Part shown: in pieces, positions 1 through 8,420 of the stretch
How the letters are laid out: each line of letters opens with the position of its first letter
Numbering within the stretch: the stretch's first letter is position 1
Assembly: GCA_023433225.1 (NCBI GenBank)
Contig: JAEZDQ010000030.1
Span: 1-24,940, forward strand
Origin: Bacteroidota bacterium
Lineage (GTDB): Bacteria > Bacteroidota > Bacteroidia > Flavobacteriales > Weeksellaceae
DNA: 24,940 nt
Direction of reading: 5' to 3'
The notes under the pieces: model-generated
The model's input: the letters and a program-made list of their open reading frames with translations, nothing else
What the model was told of the DNA's origin: nothing
Databases searched by the model: none
Made by a program: the position numbers and the translations under genes

Positions 1-692
1 TCGTGGTCTACCTCTATGAAAATCGAAGGCTTATGTTTTTTAAGTGTTTGAAGTGCGCCTTTTATAAAATTCATTTCAAAACCCTCAATATCCACTTTTA
101 TAAAGTCAATTTTTTCAATCAGATTCATCTCCACAAAATTGTCCAGCGTCATTGCCTCAATAAAATTCGGTGAATTCACTTTTGATTCTTTGGTCATCAT
201 GGTTCCTCCGCTGTGGCCCTCTTTGGATTGGTAAAAAACGGTTTCATTTTTATCGGACAGTGCCAGTTGATTCAAGTAAATATTTGAGAAATGATTGAGC
301 GAAACATTTTTTTGGAGTTTATCAAAAGTCGATTTGACAGGTTCAAAACCATAAATTATACCTTCTGGATTTACTTTTGCCATATTGAGCAAAACTTCTC
401 CGATATTACTTCCGACATCCAGTACCACATCACCGTTTCTTATCTTTTGGTAAATGTTTTCTTTATGCTGATTATTGATGCCAAAAAACAATAACCAATC
501 ATTGTAATTATTGAGACTTATTTCGTATTTAATTTGATTTCGAATAATAATTCTTGTGTCTTTATCCGTATATTGAAAATGCCTCGGTAAAATTTTCACA
601 AAAAAACTATTGTCGTCTTTGTCGGTAGCAAAAACTACAAGGAGCTTTTCCATGAAAGTACTTTTGGTCAATTTGCGAATTAGTTTTTTCAT
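1..692 (-). CDS. FkbM family methyltransferase (partial, C-terminus outside window)
   Basis: Open frame from an ATG at 692-690 to the left edge, 230 codons with no stop, so the C-terminus is missing. It carries a class I SAM-dependent methyltransferase pattern: the glycine-rich SAM loop reads VVLDVGSNIGEVLLNMAK (about residues 89-106), followed by the acidic strand end GFEPVKS and, later, IDFIKVDIEGFEMNFIKGA and the edge sequence IFIEVDH. That DxEG...E pattern is typical of FkbM-type O-methyltransferases. Such enzymes are often found in polysaccharide loci, where they methylate sugar hydroxyls; the substrate here is unknown. The gene is divergent from the glycosyltransferase operon starting at 818, with 125 bp between them, so a shared regulatory region is likely. 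Family assignment is firm; the role in glycan methylation is inferred from context. Confidence 0.88.
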   Translation of the reverse strand, partial: MKKLIRKLTKSTFMEKLLVVFATDKDDNSFFVKILPRHFQYTDKDTRIIIRNQIKYEISLNNYNDWLLFFGINNQHKENIYQKIRNGDVVLDVGSNIGEVLLNMAKVNPEGIIYGFEPVKSTFDKLQKNVSLNHFSNIYLNQLALSDKNETVFYQSKEGHSGGTMMTKESKVNSPNFIEAMTLDNFVEMNLIEKIDFIKVDIEGFEMNFIKGALQTLKKHKPSIFIEVDH

Positions 693-796
693 TAGAGGGT
701 TAGCTAATTTTATAATATTTGAAAAAGTAAATGTATGAATTCAACCTGTTGCTTAAATATATTCTTGATTTAAAATTCAGGATAAACAATTAATTT

Positions 797-804
797 TAAA
801 TTTG
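797..804 (+). promoter_or_regulatory. possible flavobacterial -7 element (TAAATTTG)
   Basis: TAAATTTG matches the TAnnTTTG -7 consensus of Bacteroidota promoters and lies 13 bp before the ATG of the first operon gene. No well-placed -33 TTG is visible, and the area is AT-rich, so this is only a candidate for the start of the polysaccharide operon transcript. Confidence 0.3.
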
Positions 805-817
805 TTTCCTAAACGCC

Positions 818-2017
818 ATGAAAAAGAAAATCCTCATACGAATCGGTTCCTTGCGCCATGGCGGAGCAGAAAAAGTTTTGACGACTTTTCTGAAAAATTT
901 ACCATCTGATAAATATGAAATCGATTTACTGGTGAATCTTTATTCCGGAAAATATTTAGCAGAAATTCCGGAGTGGATTCATATTTATTACCTGAACAAA
1001 GGTGAAATGATTACCACGAACCGCCTACAGGACATTCTTCCGAAAGCGTGTCGGGTGGTTTACCAGAAAATCTTAAAAACCTTTCCTATTCTTTTGTATA
1101 AATTCATTCTGAAAGGAAAAAAATACGACATCGAATTCGCCGCAATCCACGGTATGCGCGACGATGTTTTGAATTCGCCCAACAAATCTTCAAAAAAAAT
1201 CGTCTGGATTCACAACGATTTGCGCAAAACCGAATTCCACAATTATAACGATTCTGAAATTCGCAAATTCTTTGGATTTGACAAAATTATGGTCATTTCA
1301 AACCGGATTCAAGAGGATTTTGAAAACCTCGCTAAAAACGATTTTGAAAAAAACAAAATCATCCGGATTTATAACCCCGTCGATACCAATGAAATTTTAG
1401 ACAAAGCAGAACAGTTCGACAAGCTTACTGTGACAGCTTTAGAAGAGCTTTATCCTGAGCCTGTCGAAGAGCGTCATCCTGAGCTTGTCGAAGGACCATT
1501 GTTCATTTCCATCGGAACTGTATTTCCCCAAAAAGGATTTGACCGTTTGCTGAGAGTCCACAAAAAATTATTGGAAGAAGGTCTCAAACACCGGATTTTA
1601 ATCGTGGGCGACGGATACGATTTTGACAATATGAAAAAATTAAAATCGGATTTGGGAGTAGATGAAACTGCTACCCTGTTCGGTTTTACCGATAATCCTT
1701 ATCCATTACTGAAAACCGCTGATTTTTTCATAATGCCTTCCCGTTATGAAGGGTTCCCAACGGTTTTGTATGAAGCTTTGGTCTTACAAAAAACCATCGT
1801 TGCAACTGATGTTTCAGGCGTTCGCGAAATGTTGGACAATGGCGAATTGGGTTTGATTGTGGAAAATTCGGAGGACGGGATTTATGAAGGAATGAAACGC
1901 ATCATCACCGAACCCGAACTGGCGCGAAACTATCAAAACAAAATTGCTAATTTTACGCAAAGTTTTACTTTGGAAAACTCAGTCAAACAAATAGAGGAAA
2001 TTTTAGACAATCTGTGA
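818..2017 (+). CDS. GT4 family glycosyltransferase with in-frame repeat insertion
   Basis: A 399-residue GT-B fold glycosyltransferase of the GT4 (glycosyl transferase group 1) type. The N-terminal domain starts with IRIGSLRHGGAEKVLTTFL, the usual acceptor-side glycine loop. The C-terminal donor domain starts at about residue 229 (LFISIGTVFPQKGFDRLL) and carries the nucleotide-sugar EX7E signature in SRYEGFPTVLYEAL (about residues 308-321). It should add a sugar from a nucleotide-sugar donor to a lipid-linked oligosaccharide at the cytoplasmic face; which sugar is unknown. Odd: between the two domains, about residues 199-227, is a low-complexity stretch containing HPELVEG. It is encoded by a palindromic DNA repeat (see the repeat at 1414-1496) and is absent from typical relatives as I know them. 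The stop codon overlaps the GTG start of the next gene (GTGA). Confidence 0.93.
   Translation: MKKKILIRIGSLRHGGAEKVLTTFLKNLPSDKYEIDLLVNLYSGKYLAEIPEWIHIYYLNKGEMITTNRLQDILPKACRVVYQKILKTFPILLYKFILKGKKYDIEFAAIHGMRDDVLNSPNKSSKKIVWIHNDLRKTEFHNYNDSEIRKFFGFDKIMVISNRIQEDFENLAKNDFEKNKIIRIYNPVDTNEILDKAEQFDKLTVTALEELYPEPVEERHPELVEGPLFISIGTVFPQKGFDRLLRVHKKLLEEGLKHRILIVGDGYDFDNMKKLKSDLGVDETATLFGFTDNPYPLLKTADFFIMPSRYEGFPTVLYEALVLQKTIVATDVSGVREMLDNGELGLIVENSEDGIYEGMKRIITEPELARNYQNKIANFTQSFTLENSVKQIEEILDNL
1414..1496 (+). repeat. REP-like palindromic repeat inserted in the coding sequence
   Basis: Two direct units, ATCCTGAGCCTGTCGAAGA (1452-1470) and ATCCTGAGCTTGTCGAAGGA (1476-1495), sit in tandem. An inverted, more diverged arm, GTTCGACAAGCTTACTGTGAC (1414-1434), shares the core TTCGACAAGCT with the reverse complement of the second unit. 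Together they can form a stem-loop. The unit resembles a widespread intergenic repeat of Gram-negative genomes whose translation gives HPELVEG. It lies in frame within the interdomain linker of the glycosyltransferase. Confidence 0.75.
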
Positions 2018-2562
2018 AGCCAAGCATTATCCAGAAAGATTATTATCGGAAAACGGGCAGGTATGAACGATTTGTGTTGTTAAAAGGTTTCTTTGACCCC
2101 GGCATACGTTTCCTCTATTTTTTACGAAAGTCCCAACAAACGAATGCAAAAAGTCCGTTGGGGTTCTTTTACAGGATTTTGCTCCGTCGGTACCAACTCA
2201 AATATGGGTTTCAGATTTCCGCTAAAACCCGGATTGGCGAAGGTTTGTATTTAGGCCATTGGGGTGCAATCGTCATAAATCCTTCAGCCAAGATTGGCAA
2301 AAACTGCAATATTTCCCATGGCGTTACCATTGGCCAAACCAACCGGGGCGATAAAAAAGGTGTTCCGATAATCGGTGACAATGTTTGGATTGGAGCCAAC
2401 GCGGTCATTGTTGGCGGAATTAAAATCGGAAACAATGTTCTGATTGCACCCAACTCATACGTTGTAAACGACATACCTGATGACAGCATTGCCGTTGGGA
2501 ATCCTGCGCGAACGATGATTTCCGAAAACGCAACCGATGGCTATATAAACAACCGGGTGTGA
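2014..2562 (+). CDS. serine acetyltransferase-like O-acetyltransferase (left-handed beta-helix)
   Basis: 182 residues. The C-terminal half is a hexapeptide-repeat left-handed beta-helix: GAIVINPSAKIGKNCNISHG, then VPIIGDNVWIGANAVIVGG, IKIGNNVLIAPNSYVVNDIP and the closing SIAVGNPAR. This is the pattern of CysE-like/colanic-acid-type acetyltransferases, which use acetyl-CoA. The N-terminal 60 residues are basic and short, unlike the long helical domain of true CysE, and the gene lies between glycosyltransferases. I therefore infer sugar O-acetylation of the polysaccharide rather than cysteine biosynthesis. The start is GTG at 2014, overlapping the upstream TGA, and its own TGA overlaps the next GTG; this suggests translational coupling. 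Confidence 0.88.
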   Translation: MKPSIIQKDYYRKTGRYERFVLLKGFFDPGIRFLYFLRKSQQTNAKSPLGFFYRILLRRYQLKYGFQISAKTRIGEGLYLGHWGAIVINPSAKIGKNCNISHGVTIGQTNRGDKKGVPIIGDNVWIGANAVIVGGIKIGNNVLIAPNSYVVNDIPDDSIAVGNPARTMISENATDGYINNRV

Positions 2563-3626
2563 AAACAATCTTGTTTATTTTACCCGATTTGAGTCAAGGC
2601 GGTGCCGAGCGGGTCATCACCACAATCGTCAATCAACTGGATCGGAAAAAGTTCCGTCCGAAGCTTGTCTTGTTTAAAAAAGAAGGCTTTTACCTCGATT
2701 ATTTAAAGGAAGATGTGGAAATACTGGAGTTAAATGTTTCACGGATTCGCTACTCGGTTTTCAAAATAATTCCACTCATCCTTCGGCTAAAACCTGAAAT
2801 CGTTTTTATTGGTTGGGGTGAGATTTCCGCTTATATTTCGCCTTTTATACCTTTGTTTCGGCAAACCAAATTCATTGCGCGCGAAACCAATGTGGTTTCG
2901 AACCATGTGAAAAGAAAAGAAATCCGGTTTTTTTATCGGTTTTACAATTATTTCCACCGCATCATCGCCCAAAGTGACGATATGCGGAATGATTTGATTC
3001 AAAAAATAGGAGTCCAATCCGATAAGGTTGTGAAAATTAATAATCCCGTTGATTTTGAATTGATTGAAGCGAAATTAAATTCATTCGGCGATAAGAAATT
3101 GTTTTCTGATGATTTTAAAAACGTGGTTGCCATTGGGAATTTATCGCATCGGAAAGGATTTGATTTGCTTTTGAAGGTTTTTGTTGAATTAAAAGCGCAA
3201 AAAATAAAATTGCATATCATCGGCGAAGGGCCCGATAAAGCAAAATTACAAGCTTTGAAAGAAGAGTTTGAGTTGGAAAACTTAGAATTTCTGGGTGCCC
3301 AAGAAAATCCGTTTCCTTATCTGAAACAAGCAGATTTATTTGTCCTTTCGTCCCGTTACGAAGGATTTCCGAACGTTTTGCTGGAAGCGGGCGCATGCGG
3401 AGTTTTCGCATTGGCAAACGATTGCCCGGGTGGCATCAGCGAAATCATCCAGCCGGGAATTAACGGTGAAATTGCCAATATAAACCATCCTGAAAATTTC
3501 GCCCTGAAAATTATAGAATTGATAAATCGGGAATTTAATGCGGATTCCATCAAAGATTCCATTAAGTCCCGGTTTGACAAAGGCCTCATCATGGAGAATT
3601 TTAACCGGGTTTTTGAAGAGCTATGA
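2559..3626 (+). CDS. GT4 family glycosyltransferase
   Basis: 355 residues with a GTG start overlapping the previous stop. N-terminal motif FILPDLSQGGAERVITTIV, donor domain beginning near residue 188 (VVAIGNLSHRKGFDLLLKVF), and the EX7E motif in SSRYEGFPNVLLEAGACG followed by DCPGGISEII. This is a GT-B retaining glycosyltransferase of the GT4 family, close in style to GalNAc/Glc transferases of capsule loci. Donor and acceptor cannot be told from sequence. Its stop overlaps the following ATG (ATGA), keeping it in the same transcriptional and translational unit. Confidence 0.93.
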   Translation: MKTILFILPDLSQGGAERVITTIVNQLDRKKFRPKLVLFKKEGFYLDYLKEDVEILELNVSRIRYSVFKIIPLILRLKPEIVFIGWGEISAYISPFIPLFRQTKFIARETNVVSNHVKRKEIRFFYRFYNYFHRIIAQSDDMRNDLIQKIGVQSDKVVKINNPVDFELIEAKLNSFGDKKLFSDDFKNVVAIGNLSHRKGFDLLLKVFVELKAQKIKLHIIGEGPDKAKLQALKEEFELENLEFLGAQENPFPYLKQADLFVLSSRYEGFPNVLLEAGACGVFALANDCPGGISEIIQPGINGEIANINHPENFALKIIELINREFNADSIKDSIKSRFDKGLIMENFNRVFEEL

Positions 3627-4606
3627 AAAAAGTTTCGGTTATCGTTCCGGTTTATAACACAGAAAAATATTTAGCCAAATGTTTGGACTCTTTGGTAAAC
3701 CAAACTTTAAAAGATATTGAAATCATCGTGGTCAATGATGGTTCACCGGATAATTCCCAAAATATGATTGATTTATACGCGGCTGAATTTCCCCAAGTCA
3801 AAGCGTTTAAAAAGCCAAACGGCGGTCTGGGTGATGCGCGAAATTTCGGGATTGACCGGGCGAAAGGCGAATTTATCGCGTTTGTAGACAGCGATGATTT
3901 CATTGATGAATCCATGTTTGAAAAAATGTACCGACTCGCCAAAAAGCATGGATCGGACATTGTGGTTTGCGATTTGGAAAAAGTAAATGAAAAAGGGAAG
4001 AGTTTTCGGGATTTGCCCCAGTCGCCTCAGTTGCCGGAGAAAATCGACCTGAAAAATGATTTCAGTATTTTTGGTGAAATGTCTTGTTTTGCTTGCAATA
4101 AATTATTCAAATCGGAACTGTTTGATACGCACAGGTTTCAAAAAGGAATTCATTTTGAAGATGTGGAATTGATTCCCAAACTTTTTTTGGAAGCCCGTTT
4201 GGTTTCGAAAATAAATGAACCTTTGTACAAATATTTCGAACGTCAGGAATCCATCAGCAAAACCCATACGGAAAAGGGTTTAGACATGTTCATTGCCATC
4301 GAAAACGTAAGACTTGCTTTTAGGAAAAGTAAATTCTCAAATGAAACAGAAGAGTGGAAACGCTTTGTGATTTTACAAGGATTTTATTCTTATTTGGCAT
4401 ATGTCGCATTTGTAAAGAACCGGGAAGTCAAGAAAAAAATGCTGGATGAGTTGGAGAAATGGATGAAACATTTCGAGATCCAAAAATCGGAAGTGGTTTC
4501 TTACAGAAGGTTTAATGAGAATTATTTATTTTCTTTGCCTTTGAAGAAGAGGCTTTTTTATGTCTTGGCTTTGATTCATAAACATTTTATCCTTTTTGTC
4601 AAGTAG
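3623..4606 (+). CDS. GT2 family glycosyltransferase
   Basis: 327 residues. It begins at once with the GT-A fold motif VSVIVPVYNTEKYLAKCLDS, then VVNDGSPDNS (nucleotide-binding acidic residues) and AFVDSDDFID, whose DxD binds the metal-sugar nucleotide. The last 100 residues are basic and aromatic and probably contact the membrane. Typical inverting GT2 enzyme of EPS/capsule loci that adds one sugar to the undecaprenyl-linked unit. ATG overlaps the previous stop by 4 bp; the next gene starts 4 bp after its stop. Confidence 0.93.
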   Translation: MKKVSVIVPVYNTEKYLAKCLDSLVNQTLKDIEIIVVNDGSPDNSQNMIDLYAAEFPQVKAFKKPNGGLGDARNFGIDRAKGEFIAFVDSDDFIDESMFEKMYRLAKKHGSDIVVCDLEKVNEKGKSFRDLPQSPQLPEKIDLKNDFSIFGEMSCFACNKLFKSELFDTHRFQKGIHFEDVELIPKLFLEARLVSKINEPLYKYFERQESISKTHTEKGLDMFIAIENVRLAFRKSKFSNETEEWKRFVILQGFYSYLAYVAFVKNREVKKKMLDELEKWMKHFEIQKSEVVSYRRFNENYLFSLPLKKRLFYVLALIHKHFILFVK

Positions 4607-4609
4607 CAA

Positions 4610-5728
4610 ATGAGTTTTATATACAATTTTATGTTGGTTCTGGTGCTTTCTACGTCTCTTTGGGAGATGTACGGGAACCAGAGAGCCAATAAAAATTGGT
4701 TTTATGCTGTCATAACTTTGATGGCGTTGGTTGCGGGATTTGCTTATGGACTGAGTCCCGATTGGGTGGCATATTGGAATGCTTTTGAAGGCACTTGGGC
4801 GACGGATTTCAGTGGTTTGAACCAATTGTCGGAATCCTTGGACATGGAAATCGGCTATCTTTTTTTGAACAAAATCGTGAGCAGCATCGGTTTGGGTTAT
4901 GCCAGTTTTACTGTGATAATCGCGTTGATCGCATTGTACCTGAAGGCTTCTTCGATATTCAAATACAGTGGTTATGCTTTTTTGGCATTGCTGATGTATA
5001 TGGTTCCGACTTATTTTTTTGAAGAGCATGTGCATGTACGGCAGGGGCTGGCCAATGCCATTACAATTTTTTCGGTTCGATACATCATTGAGCGTAAATT
5101 GTATATGTTTTTATTGTGTTTTGTGCTGGCGTTTTTGTTTCACAAGGCTTCCATTGCATTTCTTTTGGCTTATTGGATTGTGAAAATAAATTTCAACAAT
5201 ACATTGGTAATCACGGTTGTTCTGGCATCGATCATTGCAAATTACACCGGATTGAGCGTCCTGATTGACGGGGTGATGCAGTTCATGCCATTCGGCGTGG
5301 CGGAAACTTACAATGACTATGCGAACGAAACTTTTGAAGCAAGTATTTTGGGCGATATTGTGAAAATATTGACAGTCATCGCCATTCTCCTGTTCAATAA
5401 ACCGGCGACCGAAAACGACCCTTATTATCCTTATTTCCGCAATATCTATTTATTTGGTGTGGTATTGTTTTTCTTTTTTGGCAAAGGGATTTTTGCCGCG
5501 CGTTTACCCGGGTTTTATACCGTTTTCATCATTTTTCTGATACCAAGGATGGTAATGGCTTTGAGGCACAATGAATTTTTTAAAAATGTGGTTTACGTTT
5601 CTTTCACCGTTTATACGCTTATATTGTACATTAATTTTTACAATAATTGGGGCCATAAATCCGGATTCGGGAATTATACCACCTCATTTAACGAATGGGT
5701 TCCATATTCTTTTATTCACAAAAAATAG
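4610..5728 (+). CDS. EpsG-like polysaccharide polymerase / multispanning membrane protein
   Basis: 372 residues with about ten hydrophobic segments. The arrangement is that of the EpsG family: an early PDWVAYWNAFEG segment, SLDMEIGYLFLNKIVSSIGLG (E-x-G-Y-x-x-LN), a loop HVHVRQGLANAITIFSVRYI with the conserved Arg, and FLFHKASIAFLLAYW with the conserved His. EpsG proteins are Wzy-like and are thought to polymerise repeat units at the periplasmic face of the inner membrane. This is the only Wzy-type candidate in the window. No O-antigen flippase (Wzx) is visible next to it. Confidence 0.87.
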   Translation: MSFIYNFMLVLVLSTSLWEMYGNQRANKNWFYAVITLMALVAGFAYGLSPDWVAYWNAFEGTWATDFSGLNQLSESLDMEIGYLFLNKIVSSIGLGYASFTVIIALIALYLKASSIFKYSGYAFLALLMYMVPTYFFEEHVHVRQGLANAITIFSVRYIIERKLYMFLLCFVLAFLFHKASIAFLLAYWIVKINFNNTLVITVVLASIIANYTGLSVLIDGVMQFMPFGVAETYNDYANETFEASILGDIVKILTVIAILLFNKPATENDPYYPYFRNIYLFGVVLFFFFGKGIFAARLPGFYTVFIIFLIPRMVMALRHNEFFKNVVYVSFTVYTLILYINFYNNWGHKSGFGNYTTSFNEWVPYSFIHKK

Positions 5729-5730
5729 GC

Positions 5731-6498
5731 GTGCAACCGAAAGTTTCCATCATAACGCCTTGTTACAATTCCGAAAAATTCATAGCGGAAACCATAAAAT
5801 CTGTTTTGAATCAAGAATTTACCGATTGGGAATGGATTATTGTCGATGATTGTTCAATGGATGATTCTGTCGAAATCATAAAGCAATTCAATGATGAACG
5901 GATTCATTTGGTTCAATTAAATGAGAACCTAGGTGCCGCAAAAGCCCGGAACATTGCATTGGAAAAGGCCAAAGGGCGTTATATTACGTTCATCGACAGC
6001 GATGATTTATGGCTGCCCCATTTTTTGGAAGTAAGTTTGAGGTTTTTAATTCAAAATAAAGAAGAATTGGTTTACGCATCTTACAAAAGGGTTGACGAGG
6101 ATTTGAACCCTGTGTTGGATGATTTCATTGCCGAAGATAAAATTGATTTTAAAAGGCTTCATTACAATTGCCCGATTCCCATGTTAACAGCCATTTACGA
6201 TTCAGAACGAATTGGCAAAGTAGAAATCCCGGATGTGGATATGCGTGAAGACTATGCCATGTGGCTGAATGTTTTGAAAGTAATTCCTTTTGCCAGAGCC
6301 ATTAAAGAGCCTTTAGCGGTTTACCGAATCCGGAAGTCGTCTTATTCACGCAATAAATTTCTAATCCTAAAAAAGCAATTTTTGGTGTATTATGAATTTT
6401 TAAATTTATCTTTGTTGGAATCAACCTACTATATTGTTCACTGGGCGGTGAACGGAATGAAAAAGTATGAAAAGCTTAAATTTAGAAACAATAGCTAA
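5731..6498 (+). CDS. GT2 family glycosyltransferase
   Basis: A GT-A fold GT2 enzyme: KVSIITPCYNSEKFIAETIK, WIIVDDCSMDDSVEII, NLGAAKARNIAL and FIDSDDLWLP (DxD). I chose GTG at 5731, 2 bp after the stop of the EpsG-like gene, because the GT2 domain begins at once (MQPKVSIITPCYN). An in-frame ATG at 5695 would add 12 residues and overlap the upstream gene by 34 bp; it cannot be excluded. About 255 residues, at the short end for the family. Function: transfer of one sugar to the growing lipid-linked unit; specificity unknown. Its 3' end overlaps the next gene by 32 bp. Confidence 0.9.
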   Translation: MQPKVSIITPCYNSEKFIAETIKSVLNQEFTDWEWIIVDDCSMDDSVEIIKQFNDERIHLVQLNENLGAAKARNIALEKAKGRYITFIDSDDLWLPHFLEVSLRFLIQNKEELVYASYKRVDEDLNPVLDDFIAEDKIDFKRLHYNCPIPMLTAIYDSERIGKVEIPDVDMREDYAMWLNVLKVIPFARAIKEPLAVYRIRKSSYSRNKFLILKKQFLVYYEFLNLSLLESTYYIVHWAVNGMKKYEKLKFRNNS

Positions 6499-7594
6499 CT
6501 TTTTAGGGATTTCATTATTGTACATCAAAGTGGTTATCGCTTTTGTGCTTTCATTTGTATTGGTTTACACGGCAATTCCCAAAATCATCCGCGTTTCTTA
6601 TCGGAAATACCTGATGGATGTACCGGGCAGCAGGAGTTCTCATTCAAAGAAAATTCCGACTTTGGGCGGTGTGGCGATTTACTTTGCCATCACCATCGTA
6701 ACGACTATTTTTTCTGCCGATATGTTGCACCAAGAAATCTTCTTCTCCGCAGCTCTGGTCTTGCTCTTTTTCATCGGTCTGATGGATGATATGCTGGTAG
6801 TGGCTCCCAAGAAGAAACTCTATGCGCAAATCGTTAGTGCGTTGATGATTGCCATTGGGTCTGATGTCCGCATCCAAAGCCTTTTCGGCTTGGGCGGTGT
6901 TTATGAATTGTCCTATTGGGTCAGTATCTTACTCACTACTTTTGTGTTCGTCATCATTATCAACGCTTACAATTTAATCGACGGGATTGATGGTTTGGCA
7001 GGAGGGGTGGGCATGCTGATATCCCTTTGTTTTGTATTTATATTTTTCCGGATGTATGATTATTCCACCGGATTTTTAGCGATTGCCATGCTTGGTTCAT
7101 TGCTTGCGTTCCTGAAGTTTAACCTCTCTGACCAATACAAAATTTTCATGGGCGATACAGGTTCCATGGTTGTCGGATACCTGATTTCATTCATGGCCAT
7201 CAAATTCATGAACCTCTCGTCGGCGGAATGGATTATGATCCAAAACGCGCCGATTATCGCTGTCGCCATTCTCATTGTTCCCATCATTGATACTTTGAGC
7301 GTTATTATCATTCGGTTGTCTAAAGGGAAATCCCCTTTTACGCCCGATAAAAACCATATCCATCACCGGATATTGCGGTTGGGGTTTACCCATGGAGAGA
7401 CTTCATTGATTATTTGTCTTTCGAATGTTTTAATTATTGCATTTGCGTATACAATCAGGCATTTAGACATTAATCTCATGCTATTTCTGGTGGTGATAGC
7501 CGCATTGTTATTGTCGTATTTGCCTTTGATTTTGGTCGAGAAAATTAATAAACAAATCCACGCAAAGAGGTCAAGCCATCAACCATATGAATAA
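6467..7594 (+). CDS. MraY/WecA-like polyprenyl-phosphate sugar-1-phosphate transferase
   Basis: 375 residues, roughly eleven membrane segments. Family signatures are all present: PGSRSSHSKKIPTLGG near residue 50, LMDDMLVVAPKKKL with the catalytic Asp pair near residue 105, NAYNLIDGIDGLAGG, IFMGDTGSM and the cytosolic HIHHRILRLG. It should transfer a HexNAc-1-phosphate (GlcNAc in WecA) from UDP-sugar to undecaprenyl phosphate, starting a lipid-linked glycan. The absence of full MraY muramyl-specific context and its place between a glycosyltransferase and wza/wzc argue for surface-glycan rather than peptidoglycan synthesis. The ATG at 6467 lies inside the previous gene (32-bp overlap). A second, unrelated initiating transferase is found at 10925. 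Confidence 0.92.
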   Translation: MKSLNLETIANFLGISLLYIKVVIAFVLSFVLVYTAIPKIIRVSYRKYLMDVPGSRSSHSKKIPTLGGVAIYFAITIVTTIFSADMLHQEIFFSAALVLLFFIGLMDDMLVVAPKKKLYAQIVSALMIAIGSDVRIQSLFGLGGVYELSYWVSILLTTFVFVIIINAYNLIDGIDGLAGGVGMLISLCFVFIFFRMYDYSTGFLAIAMLGSLLAFLKFNLSDQYKIFMGDTGSMVVGYLISFMAIKFMNLSSAEWIMIQNAPIIAVAILIVPIIDTLSVIIIRLSKGKSPFTPDKNHIHHRILRLGFTHGETSLIICLSNVLIIAFAYTIRHLDINLMLFLVVIAALLLSYLPLILVEKINKQIHAKRSSHQPYE

Positions 7595-7604
7595 CCAAAA
7601 GCCT

Positions 7605-7612
7605 TATATTTG
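7605..7612 (+). promoter_or_regulatory. possible internal promoter, -7 element TATATTTG
   Basis: TATATTTG is an exact match to the TAnnTTTG -7 consensus, placed in the short gap before the export genes. If used, the transcript would start near 7616-7619, which rules out the TTG at 7610 as start codon and favours the TTG at 7631. No convincing -33 TTG is seen, so confidence is modest. Confidence 0.35.
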
Positions 7613-8410
7613 TCATTTAAACAGAATATCTTGAAACCTATAAGAATTGTCACGTATTTCTTCGTTTTTATTTCAGTAGTTATTTCTTGCATTCCACTTA
7701 AAGATATTCAATACATTCAGCCTGATGAAAAGCTGAAATTAAATGAATACGGTATGATTGTAGAAAACCGGCCTACTTACCATCTTCAGCGAAATGATTT
7801 AATCAATATCCGTATCACCACCCGAAATTCGGACATGCTGAATATGTTCCAAGATTATACCACCCAGAGCGGGCCTTCGGGTTCATCGGGTAAAAGCGTA
7901 CTCATTCAGGAAGACGGAAACATTGAACTCCCCAGAATCGGCAAAATTCATTTAGAAGGACTTGAACTCAAAGAAGCCCGGGAGAAAATAGAATCTGAAT
8001 TTTATAAAATTTTCAATCCGGAGGCGGCCTATATTGAAGTCATTATGCCGGGCATCAATTTCACCATCGTTGGGGAAGCTGCTTCAGGGAATTATTTCGT
8101 TCCGCGGTATGATTTTAATTTGTTGGAAGCCTTCGCGATGGCCGGTAATTTATCCGATGTGGCTGACCGGAAACGCATCCAAATCCTTCGAACCACGCCC
8201 CAAGGCTCCCATAGGGTCGAAGTGGATATTACCCAAGAATCGGTGATGAATTCGGAATATTTTTGGCTCCAACCCAATGATATTATAATCGTTAATCCCA
8301 AAAGGCAAAAACAGTGGGGAATCGGCTTGAACCCTAACCAAACTGTTTCTACCGTTTTCGGTGCGGTGGCCACCGTCATCGGGATATTCTTTTTCTTTAA
8401 AAACCTGTAA
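7610..8410 (+). CDS. wza: Wza-like polysaccharide export lipoprotein
   Basis: Polysaccharide biosynthesis/export protein, up to 266 residues. The N-terminus has a hydrophobic stretch ending in VVISC, a lipoprotein processing site (Cys about 29). The Poly_export domain follows (YHLQRNDLINIRITTRN, EDGNIELPRIGKIHLEGL), then an SLBB-type domain (INFTIVGEAASGNYFVPR, LLEAFAMAGNLSDVADRK), and a C-terminal hydrophobic helix, which in Wza forms the outer-membrane helical barrel. It should form the outer-membrane channel working with the Wzc-like protein encoded just downstream. No ATG start is available: TTG at 7610 or TTG at 7631 are the candidates; the latter gives a cleaner signal peptide (MKPIRIVTYFFVF). 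Confidence 0.9.
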   Translation: MSFKQNILKPIRIVTYFFVFISVVISCIPLKDIQYIQPDEKLKLNEYGMIVENRPTYHLQRNDLINIRITTRNSDMLNMFQDYTTQSGPSGSSGKSVLIQEDGNIELPRIGKIHLEGLELKEAREKIESEFYKIFNPEAAYIEVIMPGINFTIVGEAASGNYFVPRYDFNLLEAFAMAGNLSDVADRKRIQILRTTPQGSHRVEVDITQESVMNSEYFWLQPNDIIIVNPKRQKQWGIGLNPNQTVSTVFGAVATVIGIFFFFKNL

Positions 8411-8420
8411 ATAATTGAAT

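Noticed and set aside
291..494. 67-codon plus-strand reading frame
   Set aside because: It is antisense to the FkbM methyltransferase, whose SAM motifs are clear on the minus strand.
4526..5035. 169-codon minus-strand frame opposite the GT2/EpsG junction
   Set aside because: Composition is His/Gln/Lys-rich as expected from the antisense of hydrophobic codons; both sense genes have strong family motifs.
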